In this document: positions 15,242 to 24,372 of the stretch, in pieces
Layout: each line of letters opens with the position of its first letter
How positions within the stretch are numbered: position 1 is the first letter of the stretch
DNA from: S141-55 sp964422065
GTDB taxonomy: Bacteria; Hydrothermota; Hydrothermia; WGAB01
Direction of reading: 5' to 3'
Length of the DNA stretch: 56,875 nucleotides
NCBI GenBank assembly: GCA_964422065.1
Contig: CAYQZW010000002.1
Span: forward strand, 1-56,875
Notes under the pieces: generated by a model
The model's input: only the letters and a program-made list of their open reading frames with translations
What the model was told of the DNA's origin: nothing
Database searches by the model: none
Made by a program: the position numbers and the translations under genes

Positions 15242-17323
15242 ATGAAACGGATACCTATTGCCAAAATTCGGAATATCGGGATCGTCGCGCACATTGATGC
15301 GGGAAAGACGACGACCACCGAACGGATTTTGTATTTAACCGGCCGAGTCCGCCGTTTGGGTGAGGTCCACGACGGCAACGCCACGATGGACTGGATGCCG
15401 GAAGAGAAGGAACGAGGCATCACGATCACAGCAGCATCTACGGCTTGCTTCTGGAAAGGACACATGATCAACATTGTGGATACACCGGGGCACGTGGACT
15501 TCACCATTGAAGTGGAACGGGCTTTAAGGGTTCTGGACGGAGCCGTGGTCATTCTGGACGCGGAGGCGGGCGTAGAACCTCAGACAGAGACGGTCTGGTA
15601 CCAGGCGGACAAGTACCGGATCCCGCGGATTGTCTTCATCAACAAAATGGACAAAATCGGCGCCAACCCCGAGCGGACTGTGCAGGAGGTGGAACAGATG
15701 CTCGGAGCCACGCCCCTGGTCCTTCAGATCCCCATTGGCCTGGAACAGGAGTTCCGTGGCGTTGTGGACGTTTTGACAGGAAAGGCCTATGCCTTTGATG
15801 ATGTGGGACATGCCCTGGAATTGCCGGAACTCCCGGAACCCCTGCAGGACGATCTTCGCTACTATCAGGAACTCATGCTGGATCTCTTGACGGAGTACGA
15901 TGACGCGCTGATGGAACACTTCGTGGAACATGGCCAGATGGATCCTGAATTGGCCGTCCAGGCCATCCGTCGGGGGACCTTGACGGGCCGGATCGTTCCA
16001 GTGCTGCTTGGGAGTGCGTACAAAAACAAGGGCATTCCCTTCCTTTTAGATGCGATTACCCGATACCTCCCCTCTCCCGCGGATCTCCCTCCCATTTCCG
16101 GCACAAACCCGGTCACAGGTCATGAAGAGATCCGGGAGCCCAATGAAAACGGCCCCCTGACTGCCTTTGCGTTCAAGGTGATGACGGACCCCTATGTGGG
16201 GAAGTTGGTGTATGTCCGGGTGTATTCCGGAACGCTCACTGCCGGGTCCTATATGTACAACGCCACCACGGGTCAGAAGGAGCGGATCTCCCGGATTCTG
16301 AGGATGCATGCCAATCAACGCGAGGATGTGGAGGAACTGGCAGCGGGGGATATTGGGGCCATTCTGGGGCTCAAGCACACGGTCACAGGCCACACCCTGA
16401 CGGAACCCGAGTTCCCCTTGGTTCTGGAGCAGATCACCTATCCTGAGCCTGTTTTGGCGGTCTCCATTGAGCCGGCATCCAAACACGACCACGACAAGTT
16501 CCAATCCGCACTCCGGAAGATCCTGGATGAAGATCCTTCGCTCCGACTCATCCTCAACGAGGAGACCGGAGAAACCCTGCTCTCCGGGATGGGTGAACTC
16601 CACCTGGAGATCGTGGCCAGTCGGCTCAAACGCGAATTCCACACCCCGGTGATTTTGGGCACACCGCAGGTCGCTTACCGTGAGACGATTACCCGAGGGG
16701 TTACCGTAGAGGGCAAGTTCATCAAACAGACCGGTGGCCGAGGACAGTATGGTCATGTTGTGCTCCGGGTTGAGCCTTTAGAGCGGGGCAGCGGGATTGT
16801 TTTTGAAGAAAAACTGCGGGGATCCAATGTGCCCCGGGAGTATGTGCCCGCGGTGGAGAAAGGCGTTCGGAAGGCTCTGGAGAAAGGCATCATTGCAGAG
16901 TATCCCGTGATTGACGTCCGTGTGGTCTTGCTGGACGGGTCGCATCACGAGGTGGACTCCTCGGACCTTGCGTTCCAGGAAGCGGCACGGCGCGCCACCT
17001 TAAAGGCGTTGGCTGAAGGACAGCCAATCTTGTTGGAGCCCATTATGAAGGTCGAGGTCCGCGTCCCCGAGGCCATGGTGGGCGATGTGATCGGAGATAT
17101 CGGGGCACGTCGGGGCCAGGTGACGGAGATCCTGGACCGTGGGCAAAACAAAGTGGTTCGTGCCCGAATCCCGCTCGCCGAACTCCTTCAGTACGCCACC
17201 GACCTCCGATCCCTGACGCGTGGTCGAGGAAATTTCAGCGTGGAATTTGAAACGTATCAGCCCGTTTCGGAAGAGGCCACGGCCAAAGTCCTCAAGACCG
17301 TCCGTCGCAAATCCCGTTCCTAA
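15242..17323 (+). CDS. fusA: translation elongation factor G
   Basis: A 693-residue GTPase that drives ribosomal translocation. G motifs in order are AHIDAGKTTTTERIL, RGITIT, DTPGHVDF, NKMD and GSAYKNKGI. The C-terminal half has the EF-G domains II-V, with GGRGQYGHV and MVGDVIGDIGARRGQ. It stands alone and not in a str operon with rpsL, rpsG and tuf, so a second EF-G elsewhere in the genome is possible. GGAGG lies 13 nt before the ATG. Confidence 0.97.
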   Translation: MKRIPIAKIRNIGIVAHIDAGKTTTTERILYLTGRVRRLGEVHDGNATMDWMPEEKERGITITAASTACFWKGHMINIVDTPGHVDFTIEVERALRVLDGAVVILDAEAGVEPQTETVWYQADKYRIPRIVFINKMDKIGANPERTVQEVEQMLGATPLVLQIPIGLEQEFRGVVDVLTGKAYAFDDVGHALELPELPEPLQDDLRYYQELMLDLLTEYDDALMEHFVEHGQMDPELAVQAIRRGTLTGRIVPVLLGSAYKNKGIPFLLDAITRYLPSPADLPPISGTNPVTGHEEIREPNENGPLTAFAFKVMTDPYVGKLVYVRVYSGTLTAGSYMYNATTGQKERISRILRMHANQREDVEELAAGDIGAILGLKHTVTGHTLTEPEFPLVLEQITYPEPVLAVSIEPASKHDHDKFQSALRKILDEDPSLRLILNEETGETLLSGMGELHLEIVASRLKREFHTPVILGTPQVAYRETITRGVTVEGKFIKQTGGRGQYGHVVLRVEPLERGSGIVFEEKLRGSNVPREYVPAVEKGVRKALEKGIIAEYPVIDVRVVLLDGSHHEVDSSDLAFQEAARRATLKALAEGQPILLEPIMKVEVRVPEAMVGDVIGDIGARRGQVTEILDRGQNKVVRARIPLAELLQYATDLRSLTRGRGNFSVEFETYQPVSEEATAKVLKTVRRKSRS

Positions 17324-17335
17324 CTCCGATTTCCC

Positions 17336-17364
17336 TTTACAGGCCCCAGGAGTGCCTTTACCAT
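17336..17364 (+). promoter_or_regulatory. possible promoter of the TPR lipoprotein gene
   Basis: TTTACA (17336-17341), 17 bp and TACCAT (17359-17364), then 7 nt to a GTG and 10 nt to an ATG. The -10 is weak; read-through from fusA is an alternative. Confidence 0.35.
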
Positions 17365-17371
17365 TTTCGCT

Positions 17372-18697
17372 GTGATGCGGAAATCCAGTGTTTTGGGTGT
17401 TCTCCTCGTACTTTCTGGGTGTGCCTACTTCAACACCTTTTACAATGCCGAACAGGCCTTCCGACGTGCTGAGAGATTATACAAGGCTCAGGGCGAATTG
17501 ACCCCACAGGCGCGGCAGGAGTACGACCGGGTGATTGAAAAGTGTTCCAAGATTCTGCAGTTGCATCCCCAGTCCAAGTATGTGGACGATGCGTTGTTCT
17601 ACATGGCGGTTTCCTATTCACGGAAGAAAGAACGGGAAAAAGCCAAAAAGAAATTCGAAGAACTGTTGTTCTATTTCCCAGACGCGGCCAAGACTTTCCC
17701 GGTTTATCTGGAACTCGGCCGGCTTTATCTGGAGGACGGGGAGTACGACGAGGCCATTGAAACGCTGAAGAAGGTCACGCAAAAAGATCGGTCTCGGGAG
17801 GCCCAATACCTTCTTGCCCGGGCCTATCTCGAGGCGGGGCGGAATGAGGAGGGATTGGCGCTTGTTCATCACATCCTAACGAACGATCCCAAAAGTCCCT
17901 ATCTCAAGGAGATCCTGTGGTTGGGGGCCCAGGCTGCACAACGGATGAAACGCACGGCTGAAGCCCTCAAGTTTCTGGACCGGTATCTCGGCCTGTACTT
18001 GACCGATGAAGAGGAGAAGGAAGCCAAACTTTTGCTGAGTGAAGTGCTTACGGAGTCCGGGGCCTATGAAAAGGCTTTGGAGACTTTGAATTCCATGGAC
18101 TTACCTCCGGCGGATTTGGCCAGTTTGAAACGGGATCTTCTGAAGGCGCGAGCAAAACTGGCGCTGGGAGATACGGCCGATGCCAAGGCGATCTTGCGTT
18201 CGGTGATCCGAGCCAACGCCAACTCTGAACCGGGCTTAGAGGCCCAATACCGGCTCGCCTTCCTACTGGAGATGGAGGACAGCATCGAGTCAGCGCTTCA
18301 GTATTACCGGCGTGTGGCCTCTTCGATCAAGACCTCACCATTTAAGGATCGTGCGGCCCGGCGGGTCCAGGCCCTCACACAACTTCAGGAAATCCGAGAC
18401 AAAGAGTCGGTGGAAGCGCTCTATCGGCTTGCTGAACTCAACCTGTTTGAATTGAACCGGCCAGAGGAGGCCGCGGACCTGCTCAAGTCGATCATCAAGG
18501 AACATCCAGACTCTGAATACGCACCAAAGGCCCTCTACTCCCTGATCTTCCTCTACACGACCCGGGTCCCAGAACCCGATTCGGCCCAGCACTACTTCAA
18601 CATCCTGGGGGAGAAGTACGGCGAATCCCTCTATTTTGATGAGGCCCGCAAAAACTTCGCGTTAGAATCCAGCCCTCCGGAGGGAGGCGGCGGATGA
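17372..18697 (+). CDS. tetratricopeptide-repeat outer-membrane lipoprotein
   Basis: A 441-residue secreted protein. The signal peptide ends in the lipobox LSGC, and the mature protein begins CAYFNTFYNAEQAF, a start I associate with TPR lipoproteins of FCB and related phyla. The rest is a chain of TPR helical repeats (about residues 40-430), with YVDDALFYMAVSYSRKK near the N-terminus as in BamD-like folds. It overlaps the barrel-protein gene by ATGA, so it may be an envelope scaffold. The start is GTG 17372 or ATG 17375 in the same frame. Confidence 0.75.
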   Translation: MMRKSSVLGVLLVLSGCAYFNTFYNAEQAFRRAERLYKAQGELTPQARQEYDRVIEKCSKILQLHPQSKYVDDALFYMAVSYSRKKEREKAKKKFEELLFYFPDAAKTFPVYLELGRLYLEDGEYDEAIETLKKVTQKDRSREAQYLLARAYLEAGRNEEGLALVHHILTNDPKSPYLKEILWLGAQAAQRMKRTAEALKFLDRYLGLYLTDEEEKEAKLLLSEVLTESGAYEKALETLNSMDLPPADLASLKRDLLKARAKLALGDTADAKAILRSVIRANANSEPGLEAQYRLAFLLEMEDSIESALQYYRRVASSIKTSPFKDRAARRVQALTQLQEIRDKESVEALYRLAELNLFELNRPEEAADLLKSIIKEHPDSEYAPKALYSLIFLYTTRVPEPDSAQHYFNILGEKYGESLYFDEARKNFALESSPPEGGGG

Positions 18698-19488
18698 ACG
18701 GGGTATTGACAGTCGTCCTGTTCTGGATTCTTCCCAGCCTCGGTCAGTGGGAAGGATCGGCCCGACTCGAAGGGACTGGCAATGCGGGGGTCCTCCTGAC
18801 GACAGGATCAGAAGCCCTTTTTGGTAACCCCACGGGACTTGCCGACAAGAAGGGATGGTCTGTAACTCAAGGTTACCGCATGCCGTATGCACTGCCCGAA
18901 TACGTCCAGGCATACATCGGGGCCGGCTGGGCTTCCTCCAGGTATGGCGGAGGGATCGGGATCTGGACCCAAGGGATCGGAAGCGTCTATCGGGAAACGC
19001 ACCTCCTGATCGGCTGGGCCTATCGCATCCGTTCCTGGGCCCTGGGCATACGGCCCCGTCTCTTTATGGTCCAGGCCAACGGCTCAGACCTACCGAGTGT
19101 GACCGTCACGGCAATTCTCCTGGATTGGGGCCTGACCTGGAGCAGGGGCCCCCTGCGGGTGGGGTTTCTTCAGGAAAACGCCACACACCAAAGCATTCGG
19201 GTCCTTGAGGCTCGGGAGGTCCTCCCCTCCAGGTGGACGGTAGCGCTGCAGGTGGAACGGCCCAGGAGTGTCTACTGGATGGCCGCCATCGGACCCCATG
19301 GGCGTGGGCGGATCGGAGTAGAGAGTTGGTTTACCTCCGGATTTGCAGTCCGAATGGGGGTCGATGATCGGGCATTGACCATCGGCATGGGCTTGCGATC
19401 CGGGCGCTTCGCCGTCGACTTTTCTGGTAAGAGCCACCGGGATCTCGGTACGTCTTATGGGGTCACGTTCCGGTACCAGCCCGAGTAG
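18694..19488 (+). CDS. PorV/PorQ-like outer-membrane beta-barrel protein
   Basis: A 264-residue protein with an N-terminal signal peptide (about 18 residues). The mature start reads GSARLEGTGNAGVLL followed by ALFGNPTGLA, the pattern of the PorV/PorQ (UPF0164) group, where early residues read like MGGA and NPAG. Alternating hydrophobic residues and Gly/Arg-rich turns suit a beta barrel. It is coupled to the TPR lipoprotein by ATGA. A role in surface-protein export is possible, since a secreted protein with a sorting-like tail is encoded elsewhere in the window. Confidence 0.6.
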   Translation: MNGVLTVVLFWILPSLGQWEGSARLEGTGNAGVLLTTGSEALFGNPTGLADKKGWSVTQGYRMPYALPEYVQAYIGAGWASSRYGGGIGIWTQGIGSVYRETHLLIGWAYRIRSWALGIRPRLFMVQANGSDLPSVTVTAILLDWGLTWSRGPLRVGFLQENATHQSIRVLEAREVLPSRWTVALQVERPRSVYWMAAIGPHGRGRIGVESWFTSGFAVRMGVDDRALTIGMGLRSGRFAVDFSGKSHRDLGTSYGVTFRYQPE

Positions 19489-19491
19489 ACC

Positions 19492-20757
19492 ATGGATCCG
19501 CGGGACCTCCGGAAACTCCGTGAACGACTGGAACGGCTTACCGGCTCAGCCCCTTCCCCTCCCTCTCCTCTGCAGGTCCGTCTCCAGCAATGGGAGGCTT
19601 ATCAGCGCCGGCAGAGTGTCTACCAACTCCCCTTGGTCTTAGGGGGTCAATGGCTTCGGCGCGGAGGGGTGCTCTATCTCCGCCACGAAGAGCCGCTCTC
19701 TCCTCCACACACGCTGGCACTCCGGGCCCTGACCGCAGGGGCCATCTCCTTAGACATCCACCCATGCCAGATGGTCTTCCTGGACGTGGAGACGACGGGT
19801 AATGGCGGAGCGGGGGTCCTCCCTTTCCTGATCGGCCTGGGATTCTGGAACGTCGATCAATTCATCACAGAACAATTCCTTCTCGCAGACCCCGGGCAGG
19901 AGGCGCTTCTCCTGGAATGGATTCACCAGCGTCTCCAACGCTTTTCTGTGGTCGTGACTTACAACGGAAGGAGTTTTGACCTGCCGGTGCTCCAAGACCG
20001 GCTTCGTCTGCACCGCCTGGCCCCGCTCACCTTTGAGGGGCATCTCGATCTCCTCCATGCGGTCCGTAGGGTTGTGGATGCTCCCCAAGGGTACCGTTTG
20101 ACCGCGGTTGAGCAGCATCTTTTGGGCTGGGTTCGGGATGCGGATCTCCCCTCGAGTTGGGTCCCACGTGCCTACTTCCAATTTTTACACGGACGAGGCA
20201 CAACCCTGCTCCGCCTGGCAGTTCTTCACCACCGCCATGATATCCGGGTTTTGCCTCGCCTCTTAATGAAGTTGGACGAATGGGTCCGAACCCCCACCGA
20301 GCGGCATACGGCGGCCGACCTCTACAAAATCGCCAAACTCTACTTCCGACTGCGGGAGATGGGGCTGGCGCATCGTTTTGTTGAAGAGGGGCTCCGTCGG
20401 GCATCTGGGGTCGACCGGCAGCGACTTCTTAAACTCAAAGCGTTCTTGCACAAACGCGAAAAAGAGTGGCATCTGGCGCTTCAGTGCTGGCAATTGCTTG
20501 TGCGAGAGATGCCCAATGATCTCGAGTCCGTGGAGGAGATCAGCAAATATTACGAACATCGCGCGCGAGATTTACACCAGGCGCTGTTGTATGCCTGGCG
20601 GTTACCTCAAGACCGGGAGGAGACTCAACGGCGGATCCAGCGATTATACCGAAAAATCAAATCTTCCCCCTTCCGGGTCTTCCCGGGACCATGGCGCGAT
20701 GAAGTGAGGAGGGCTGGTGCGTCGGGGCCAGGGGATGAGCCGGAACCGCTCCTATGA
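19492..20757 (+). CDS. YprB-like RNase H-fold exonuclease with C-terminal helical repeats
   Basis: A 421-residue protein. The central part (about residues 90-255) is a DnaQ/RNase H-like 3'-5' exonuclease of the YprB type: FLDVETTG with the DxE pair, YNGRSFDLPVLQDR, and HLDLLHAVRR with a metal-binding aspartate. The C-terminal third is helical and TPR-like. It follows the barrel gene after 3 bp and ends convergently with rrf2, overlapping by 6 bp. The substrate (DNA or RNA) is unknown. Confidence 0.75.
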   Translation: MDPRDLRKLRERLERLTGSAPSPPSPLQVRLQQWEAYQRRQSVYQLPLVLGGQWLRRGGVLYLRHEEPLSPPHTLALRALTAGAISLDIHPCQMVFLDVETTGNGGAGVLPFLIGLGFWNVDQFITEQFLLADPGQEALLLEWIHQRLQRFSVVVTYNGRSFDLPVLQDRLRLHRLAPLTFEGHLDLLHAVRRVVDAPQGYRLTAVEQHLLGWVRDADLPSSWVPRAYFQFLHGRGTTLLRLAVLHHRHDIRVLPRLLMKLDEWVRTPTERHTAADLYKIAKLYFRLREMGLAHRFVEEGLRRASGVDRQRLLKLKAFLHKREKEWHLALQCWQLLVREMPNDLESVEEISKYYEHRARDLHQALLYAWRLPQDREETQRRIQRLYRKIKSSPFRVFPGPWRDEVRRAGASGPGDEPEPLL

Positions 20758-21186
20758 GAGGGCTCCCGCCTCTTGGCCCATGAGGATCAGGTCCTCTAAA
20801 GACGTCTCCTTCAATAAAGTATCCAACTGATCTTGCATTTTTTGGAACAGAAGTCTCGCGGTACAACTCCCTTCGCGTTCGCAGTGTTCCAGGGACAGCG
20901 GGTCCAAGCACCGGATTAAAGCCGTGGAGCCTTCCAAGACATCAAAGATTTCTTTGAGGGTTAATTGGGAAGCCGGTTTCGACAGGGTATACCCACCGCC
21001 TGGACCGCGAACACTGCGGATTAAGCCAGAACGTCGGAGAGTGACGAGGATTTGTTCCAAAAACTGGATGGGGATCCCCTCTTTTTGCGAGATTTCGGCA
21101 GCGGTCAACACATTCCCCTGCCCGATCTCGCCGAGTCGCACCAAAGCCCTCACACCATAATCAATCCGCGTGGTAAGTCGTAACAT
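20752..21186 (-). CDS. Rrf2-family iron-sulfur transcription regulator
   Basis: A 144-residue winged-helix regulator. The N-terminus LRLTTRIDYGVRALVRL and RGPGGGYTLSKP are Rrf2 hallmarks. Three cysteines, C93, C102 and C108, could bind an iron-sulfur cluster as in IscR, although the spacing (x8, x5) differs from IscR (x5, x5). The ATG lies 8 nt after an extended -10 box and has no Shine-Dalgarno. No isc or suf genes are adjacent. Control of Fe-S assembly or of redox or nitric-oxide responses are the usual family roles. Confidence 0.85.
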   Translation of the reverse strand: MLRLTTRIDYGVRALVRLGEIGQGNVLTAAEISQKEGIPIQFLEQILVTLRRSGLIRSVRGPGGGYTLSKPASQLTLKEIFDVLEGSTALIRCLDPLSLEHCEREGSCTARLLFQKMQDQLDTLLKETSLEDLILMGQEAGALS

Positions 21187-21194
21187 GCCTAATT

Positions 21195-21221
21195 TTTATA
21201 CCAAATTGACTGAAAATGCAA
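21195..21221 (-). promoter_or_regulatory. rrf2 promoter with extended -10
   Basis: On the minus strand, TTGCAT (21216-21221), 15 bp, then TGGTATAAA with the -10 hexamer at 21195-21200 and an extended-10 TG. The ATG follows 8 nt later. The short spacer is offset by the TG extension. Confidence 0.5.
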
Positions 21222-21372
21222 GTCTGGTCAAGCTCAACATCGAACTCTATGGCTCTCAAAACGTTCCACGATTTTCATTCCCAAGGCGAGGGGACAACAC
21301 GGTCTTTTTCCCAAAGGTCTTGTTCCTCCCCGGTTTTGCGGTGCAGGGCGTCAAAAATGGCTACCTCCCCTT

Positions 21373-21394
21373 CTGCAACCCTATGAGGTTGCAG
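21373..21394. repeat. inverted repeat overlapping the -35 of the tetR promoter
   Basis: CTGCAACC (21373-21380) and GGTTGCAG (21387-21394) are a perfect 8-bp inverted repeat with a 6-nt spacer, covering the -35 hexamer of the efflux operon. It could be a second operator or a small dispersed repeat. Confidence 0.45.
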
Positions 21395-21417
21395 GTTTGT
21401 GGGACACAGTGTATACT
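21389..21417 (+). promoter_or_regulatory. promoter of the tetR-efflux operon
   Basis: TTGCAG (21389-21394), exactly 17 bp and TATACT (21412-21417). The predicted start lies inside the TetR-type palindrome and leaves a leader of about 10 nt without a Shine-Dalgarno. Confidence 0.7.
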
Positions 21418-21434
21418 AACTGACCAGTCAGTTA
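21417..21434. promoter_or_regulatory. TetR-family operator (autoregulatory)
   Basis: TAACTGAC-CA-GTCAGTTA is a perfect 8-2-8 palindrome spanning the predicted transcription start and touching the ATG. ACTGACCAGTCAGT-type sites are common for TetR/AcrR efflux repressors. Confidence 0.85.
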
Positions 21435-22021
21435 TGAATGCACAAGACCGTAAAAACCAAATCCTGGACGCTGCGTACAAGGCCTTCGCACGCGAAGGCT
21501 ATCATGGGACGACCATGGATAAAATCGCTGCACGGATTGGTGTCACGAAAGGTACGCTCTACCTCTACTTTAAAGACAAGGCAGATCTCTTTACGTCGGT
21601 ACTGGAAGATCGGATCCTGAAACTGGAATCGGCGATTACGGAGGCCCTCAAGAAGACCCAAGACCCTGAAGAAAAACTTTTGGCAGTCCTCCGTGAGTTT
21701 GGCCGTTATGGGCGACGGGAACGACACTTCTTCGCGATGCTTTACCGGTCTGCCCCCCTCCCATCGAAGGTGCGAAAACTCATCGAGGACCGGGTCTCGC
21801 CGATCCGGGATCGGATCGAATTGGAAGTGAGTAGCATTATGGAGGAGGGCATCCGATTAGGCCAATTCAAGCCTCTCCCTCCACGCTCGCTCGCTATTGC
21901 CTTCCTGGGGATGACCCATGGCTTCCTCCGGAACCCACCCCGGGTCTCCGTTCTGGTCCAAACCATTTCCGAAATCTTTTTCTACGGTGTCAAAGTCCAT
22001 CGAGAGAAGGAGGAAGCATGA
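21434..22021 (+). CDS. TetR/AcrR-family repressor of the efflux operon
   Basis: A 195-residue regulator. The N-terminal HTH domain reads RKNQILDAAYKAFAREGY, then TTMDKIAARIGVTKGTLY and YFKDKADL. The C-terminal ligand domain (about residues 70-195) is family-typical and unconserved. The ATG at 21434 overlaps the end of the palindromic operator, so self-repression is very likely. It is coupled by ATGA to the TolC-family gene. The ligand is probably a substrate of the pump it controls, which is inference. Confidence 0.9.
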   Translation: MNAQDRKNQILDAAYKAFAREGYHGTTMDKIAARIGVTKGTLYLYFKDKADLFTSVLEDRILKLESAITEALKKTQDPEEKLLAVLREFGRYGRRERHFFAMLYRSAPLPSKVRKLIEDRVSPIRDRIELEVSSIMEEGIRLGQFKPLPPRSLAIAFLGMTHGFLRNPPRVSVLVQTISEIFFYGVKVHREKEEA

Positions 22022-23463
22022 TGTCTTTGTGGCTCTTGCCGTTTCTCTGGATCCTCGGGGCCCCGCCACCGCCCGCCGGAGGGGATACTCTTGTCCTCAC
22101 CCTCCGGGATATTCCTGCATGGGCGGAGCGTTCGGTATGGAGCCAGTTGGCCGGTGCGCAGAGCGAGGCCCAACGTGGCTTAGCCTTACAGGCCCGGAGC
22201 GTCCTCTGGCCCCAACTCTTCTTCTCTGGGAATTACCAGTACACCTCCTATGTCCAGAAATTCACCCAAAGGGTCATCGTTGGCTTCGACCCATCTACCG
22301 GGATGCCCATCTTCCAAGACATCCCCATCGAGTTTGGCAAACACCACACCTACACTCTTTCCCTCGGGGTGCAGTATCCCTTGTGGACCTGGGGGAGGTT
22401 CCGGAACCTTGCACGGGCCCAGGAAGAACAGGTCCGTGCCACCGAAGTCAACCAGGATCAAACCGTGAAGAATCTCTCGTACTCCGCCCAGCAGGTTTAC
22501 CTCAACTTGTTGGTTCTGCAGGAATCTCAGCGGCTTCTGGAAGAGATGGACCAAACCCTACAACGGCATTACGAATCCACCAAGGAACGGTACAATCAGG
22601 GGCTGGCCTCCGAGTTGGATCTCCTTCAGGCGGAAGTGAACTGGCGGAACATCCTGCCCCAAAAGGAGCAAGTTCACGCGCAGTATGAAGCCTTGCTGAA
22701 CACCCTCCGAAACCTTTTGGACCTTCCCAACAAAGCGGTCCGTCTGGCCGACTCCCTGGAGTACAACGTCCCGCCCTTACCGGACACGTCAGCCCTCTAT
22801 GTGCAGCTCGAGCGTCGAGCGGATCTGGTCGCGTTAGATCATCAAATCCGTGCAACGGAGTACCTGTTGGCGGCAGCCCGAGCAGAGGACAAGCCCACGG
22901 TCTCCCTCCAGGCTGCATATACGCTGAGAAACCCGATCGGATTCGAGCAGAAGTGGGGTACCGTAGGAACGTTAAGCCTGGGGTTGACGTTACCCATTTT
23001 TGATGGATTCCGGACTCGGGGGAAAGTCATGCAATTCCAGGCAACGCTCCGCTCGTTACGCCTGCTTCGTGAGAAGACATTCAAGGAAGCCCAGCGAGAG
23101 ATTCGGTCCCTGATGCAAGAACTTGTATCGCTTCGATCCCAGATTGAAGCCCGCCGATCCAATCTCACGCTGGCCAAAAAGATGCAGCAAACGGCGGAAG
23201 AACAGTACAACTTAGGCCTCATTTCCCAATTGGAATATCTCAATGCTGTGAATGGCTATCTCCAGGCTAAGGTCCAGTACCTGCAGGCTGTCGCGGCGTA
23301 TCGGGTCAAATTGTTGGATCTTCAGAAAGTTGTGGAAGTCGGGAAGGTCGTGGCGTCTTCCACGGCTTCTGGATCAGGAACCTCGTTTTCGGGGACCTCG
23401 ACATCAGGGCCAACCGGGGGGCCATCGCAGGGGCCCTCTGGAGGGCCGGAGATGCGAAGATGA
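22018..23463 (+). CDS. TolC-family outer-membrane efflux protein
   Basis: A 481-residue protein with an N-terminal signal peptide and two outer-membrane-efflux repeats. Long heptad-like helices are broken by beta segments such as SLGVQYPLWTWGR and SLGLTLPIFDGFRTRGK, the classical TolC turns. LLQAEVNW and LEYLNAVNGYLQAKVQYLQ fit the helical barrel. The last 35 or so residues are a Gly/Ser/Thr/Pro-rich tail with no known function. It forms the outer-membrane exit duct for the MFP and RND proteins encoded next. Confidence 0.9.
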   Translation: MMSLWLLPFLWILGAPPPPAGGDTLVLTLRDIPAWAERSVWSQLAGAQSEAQRGLALQARSVLWPQLFFSGNYQYTSYVQKFTQRVIVGFDPSTGMPIFQDIPIEFGKHHTYTLSLGVQYPLWTWGRFRNLARAQEEQVRATEVNQDQTVKNLSYSAQQVYLNLLVLQESQRLLEEMDQTLQRHYESTKERYNQGLASELDLLQAEVNWRNILPQKEQVHAQYEALLNTLRNLLDLPNKAVRLADSLEYNVPPLPDTSALYVQLERRADLVALDHQIRATEYLLAAARAEDKPTVSLQAAYTLRNPIGFEQKWGTVGTLSLGLTLPIFDGFRTRGKVMQFQATLRSLRLLREKTFKEAQREIRSLMQELVSLRSQIEARRSNLTLAKKMQQTAEEQYNLGLISQLEYLNAVNGYLQAKVQYLQAVAAYRVKLLDLQKVVEVGKVVASSTASGSGTSFSGTSTSGPTGGPSQGPSGGPEMRR

Positions 23464-23477
23464 AGGAGGCAAAATCC

Positions 23478-24353
23478 ATGAAACCCCGTTTCTTCTGGTT
23501 TGTCTTTGTAGTGGGAACACTGGCCCTTGGGGCCTGTAGAGGCTCTACTCCCTCCTCGAAAGCAAAGGAAGGTACAGGGCCTCAACCGGTTGCGATCACC
23601 GTCACCCACCCGATTCGTCAGTCCTTACGCCAGATCCTCCCGCTGAACACGGTTCTCAAAAGTAAGGTCCGTGCCCGGGTCTTTCCAGACGCCCCGGCAA
23701 AGTTCCTCCGCTTTACCGTAGCCGAAGGAGACACGGTCGTTAAACACCAGATCGTTGCGGAGCTGGAACGGGATATCCCCGGGCTAACCTTCCAGACCTT
23801 GAAGGTTCGAGCGCCTGTTCGTGGCATCGTTCATTTGTACGACCTGAGCGAGGGGATGCCTGTAGCCCCACAGGTGCCCCTGTTGGAAATCCTCCAGATG
23901 GATACCCTTGAATTCGTGCTCCGTCTTCCTGAGGAATACCGCAACGTCTTGCAACCGGGGGAAAGCGTCCAATTGGTTGTGGACCAGGATACGGTGTTTG
24001 CCCGTATCACATTGGTGGCCCCCACTTTGGATCCCCGGACAGGGACCCAGGAAGTCCGGGGTCTTGTTCCGGCGCAGGGGAATCTGCTTCCGGGCCTGAC
24101 CGCACGAGTCCTGGTTCCGGTTCTGGAAAAGGAAAATGCGTTGACCCTTCCGCGTGATGCGGTCTTGGGCGAGGTAACCAAATTCGTCTTCGTGGTCCGG
24201 AAGGGCAAGGCCTGGAAAGTCCCGGTCAAAACGGGAATCGAGACCTATCGGTACATCGAAATTCTCTCGGGGATTACCGAGTCGGACACCGTGGTACGGT
24301 TAGGGGCCTCTTCTCTGAAGGACGGTCAACCCGTGCGAATCCAGGAACTTTAA
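23478..24353 (+). CDS. RND efflux periplasmic adaptor lipoprotein (MFP)
   Basis: A 291-residue adaptor. The signal peptide ends in LGAC, indicating lipid anchoring. Barrel-sandwich halves flank a very short or absent helical hairpin (LRFTVAEGDTVVKHQIVAELE ends where VRAPVRGIVHLYDLSEG begins), so this is a compact MFP. The beta-barrel and membrane-proximal domains follow (PGLTARVLVP, LPRDAVL). I chose the ATG at 23478 because AAGGAGG lies 8 nt upstream; a start at 23460 would overlap tolC by ATGA. It bridges TolC and the RND pump. Confidence 0.88.
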   Translation: MKPRFFWFVFVVGTLALGACRGSTPSSKAKEGTGPQPVAITVTHPIRQSLRQILPLNTVLKSKVRARVFPDAPAKFLRFTVAEGDTVVKHQIVAELERDIPGLTFQTLKVRAPVRGIVHLYDLSEGMPVAPQVPLLEILQMDTLEFVLRLPEEYRNVLQPGESVQLVVDQDTVFARITLVAPTLDPRTGTQEVRGLVPAQGNLLPGLTARVLVPVLEKENALTLPRDAVLGEVTKFVFVVRKGKAWKVPVKTGIETYRYIEILSGITESDTVVRLGASSLKDGQPVRIQEL

Positions 24354-24372
24354 GAAGGCGGTACAAGAAGCC

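Noticed and set aside
15242..17323. str operon (rpsL-rpsG-fusA-tuf)
   Set aside because: fusA has its own promoter, and neither ribosomal proteins nor EF-Tu flank it.
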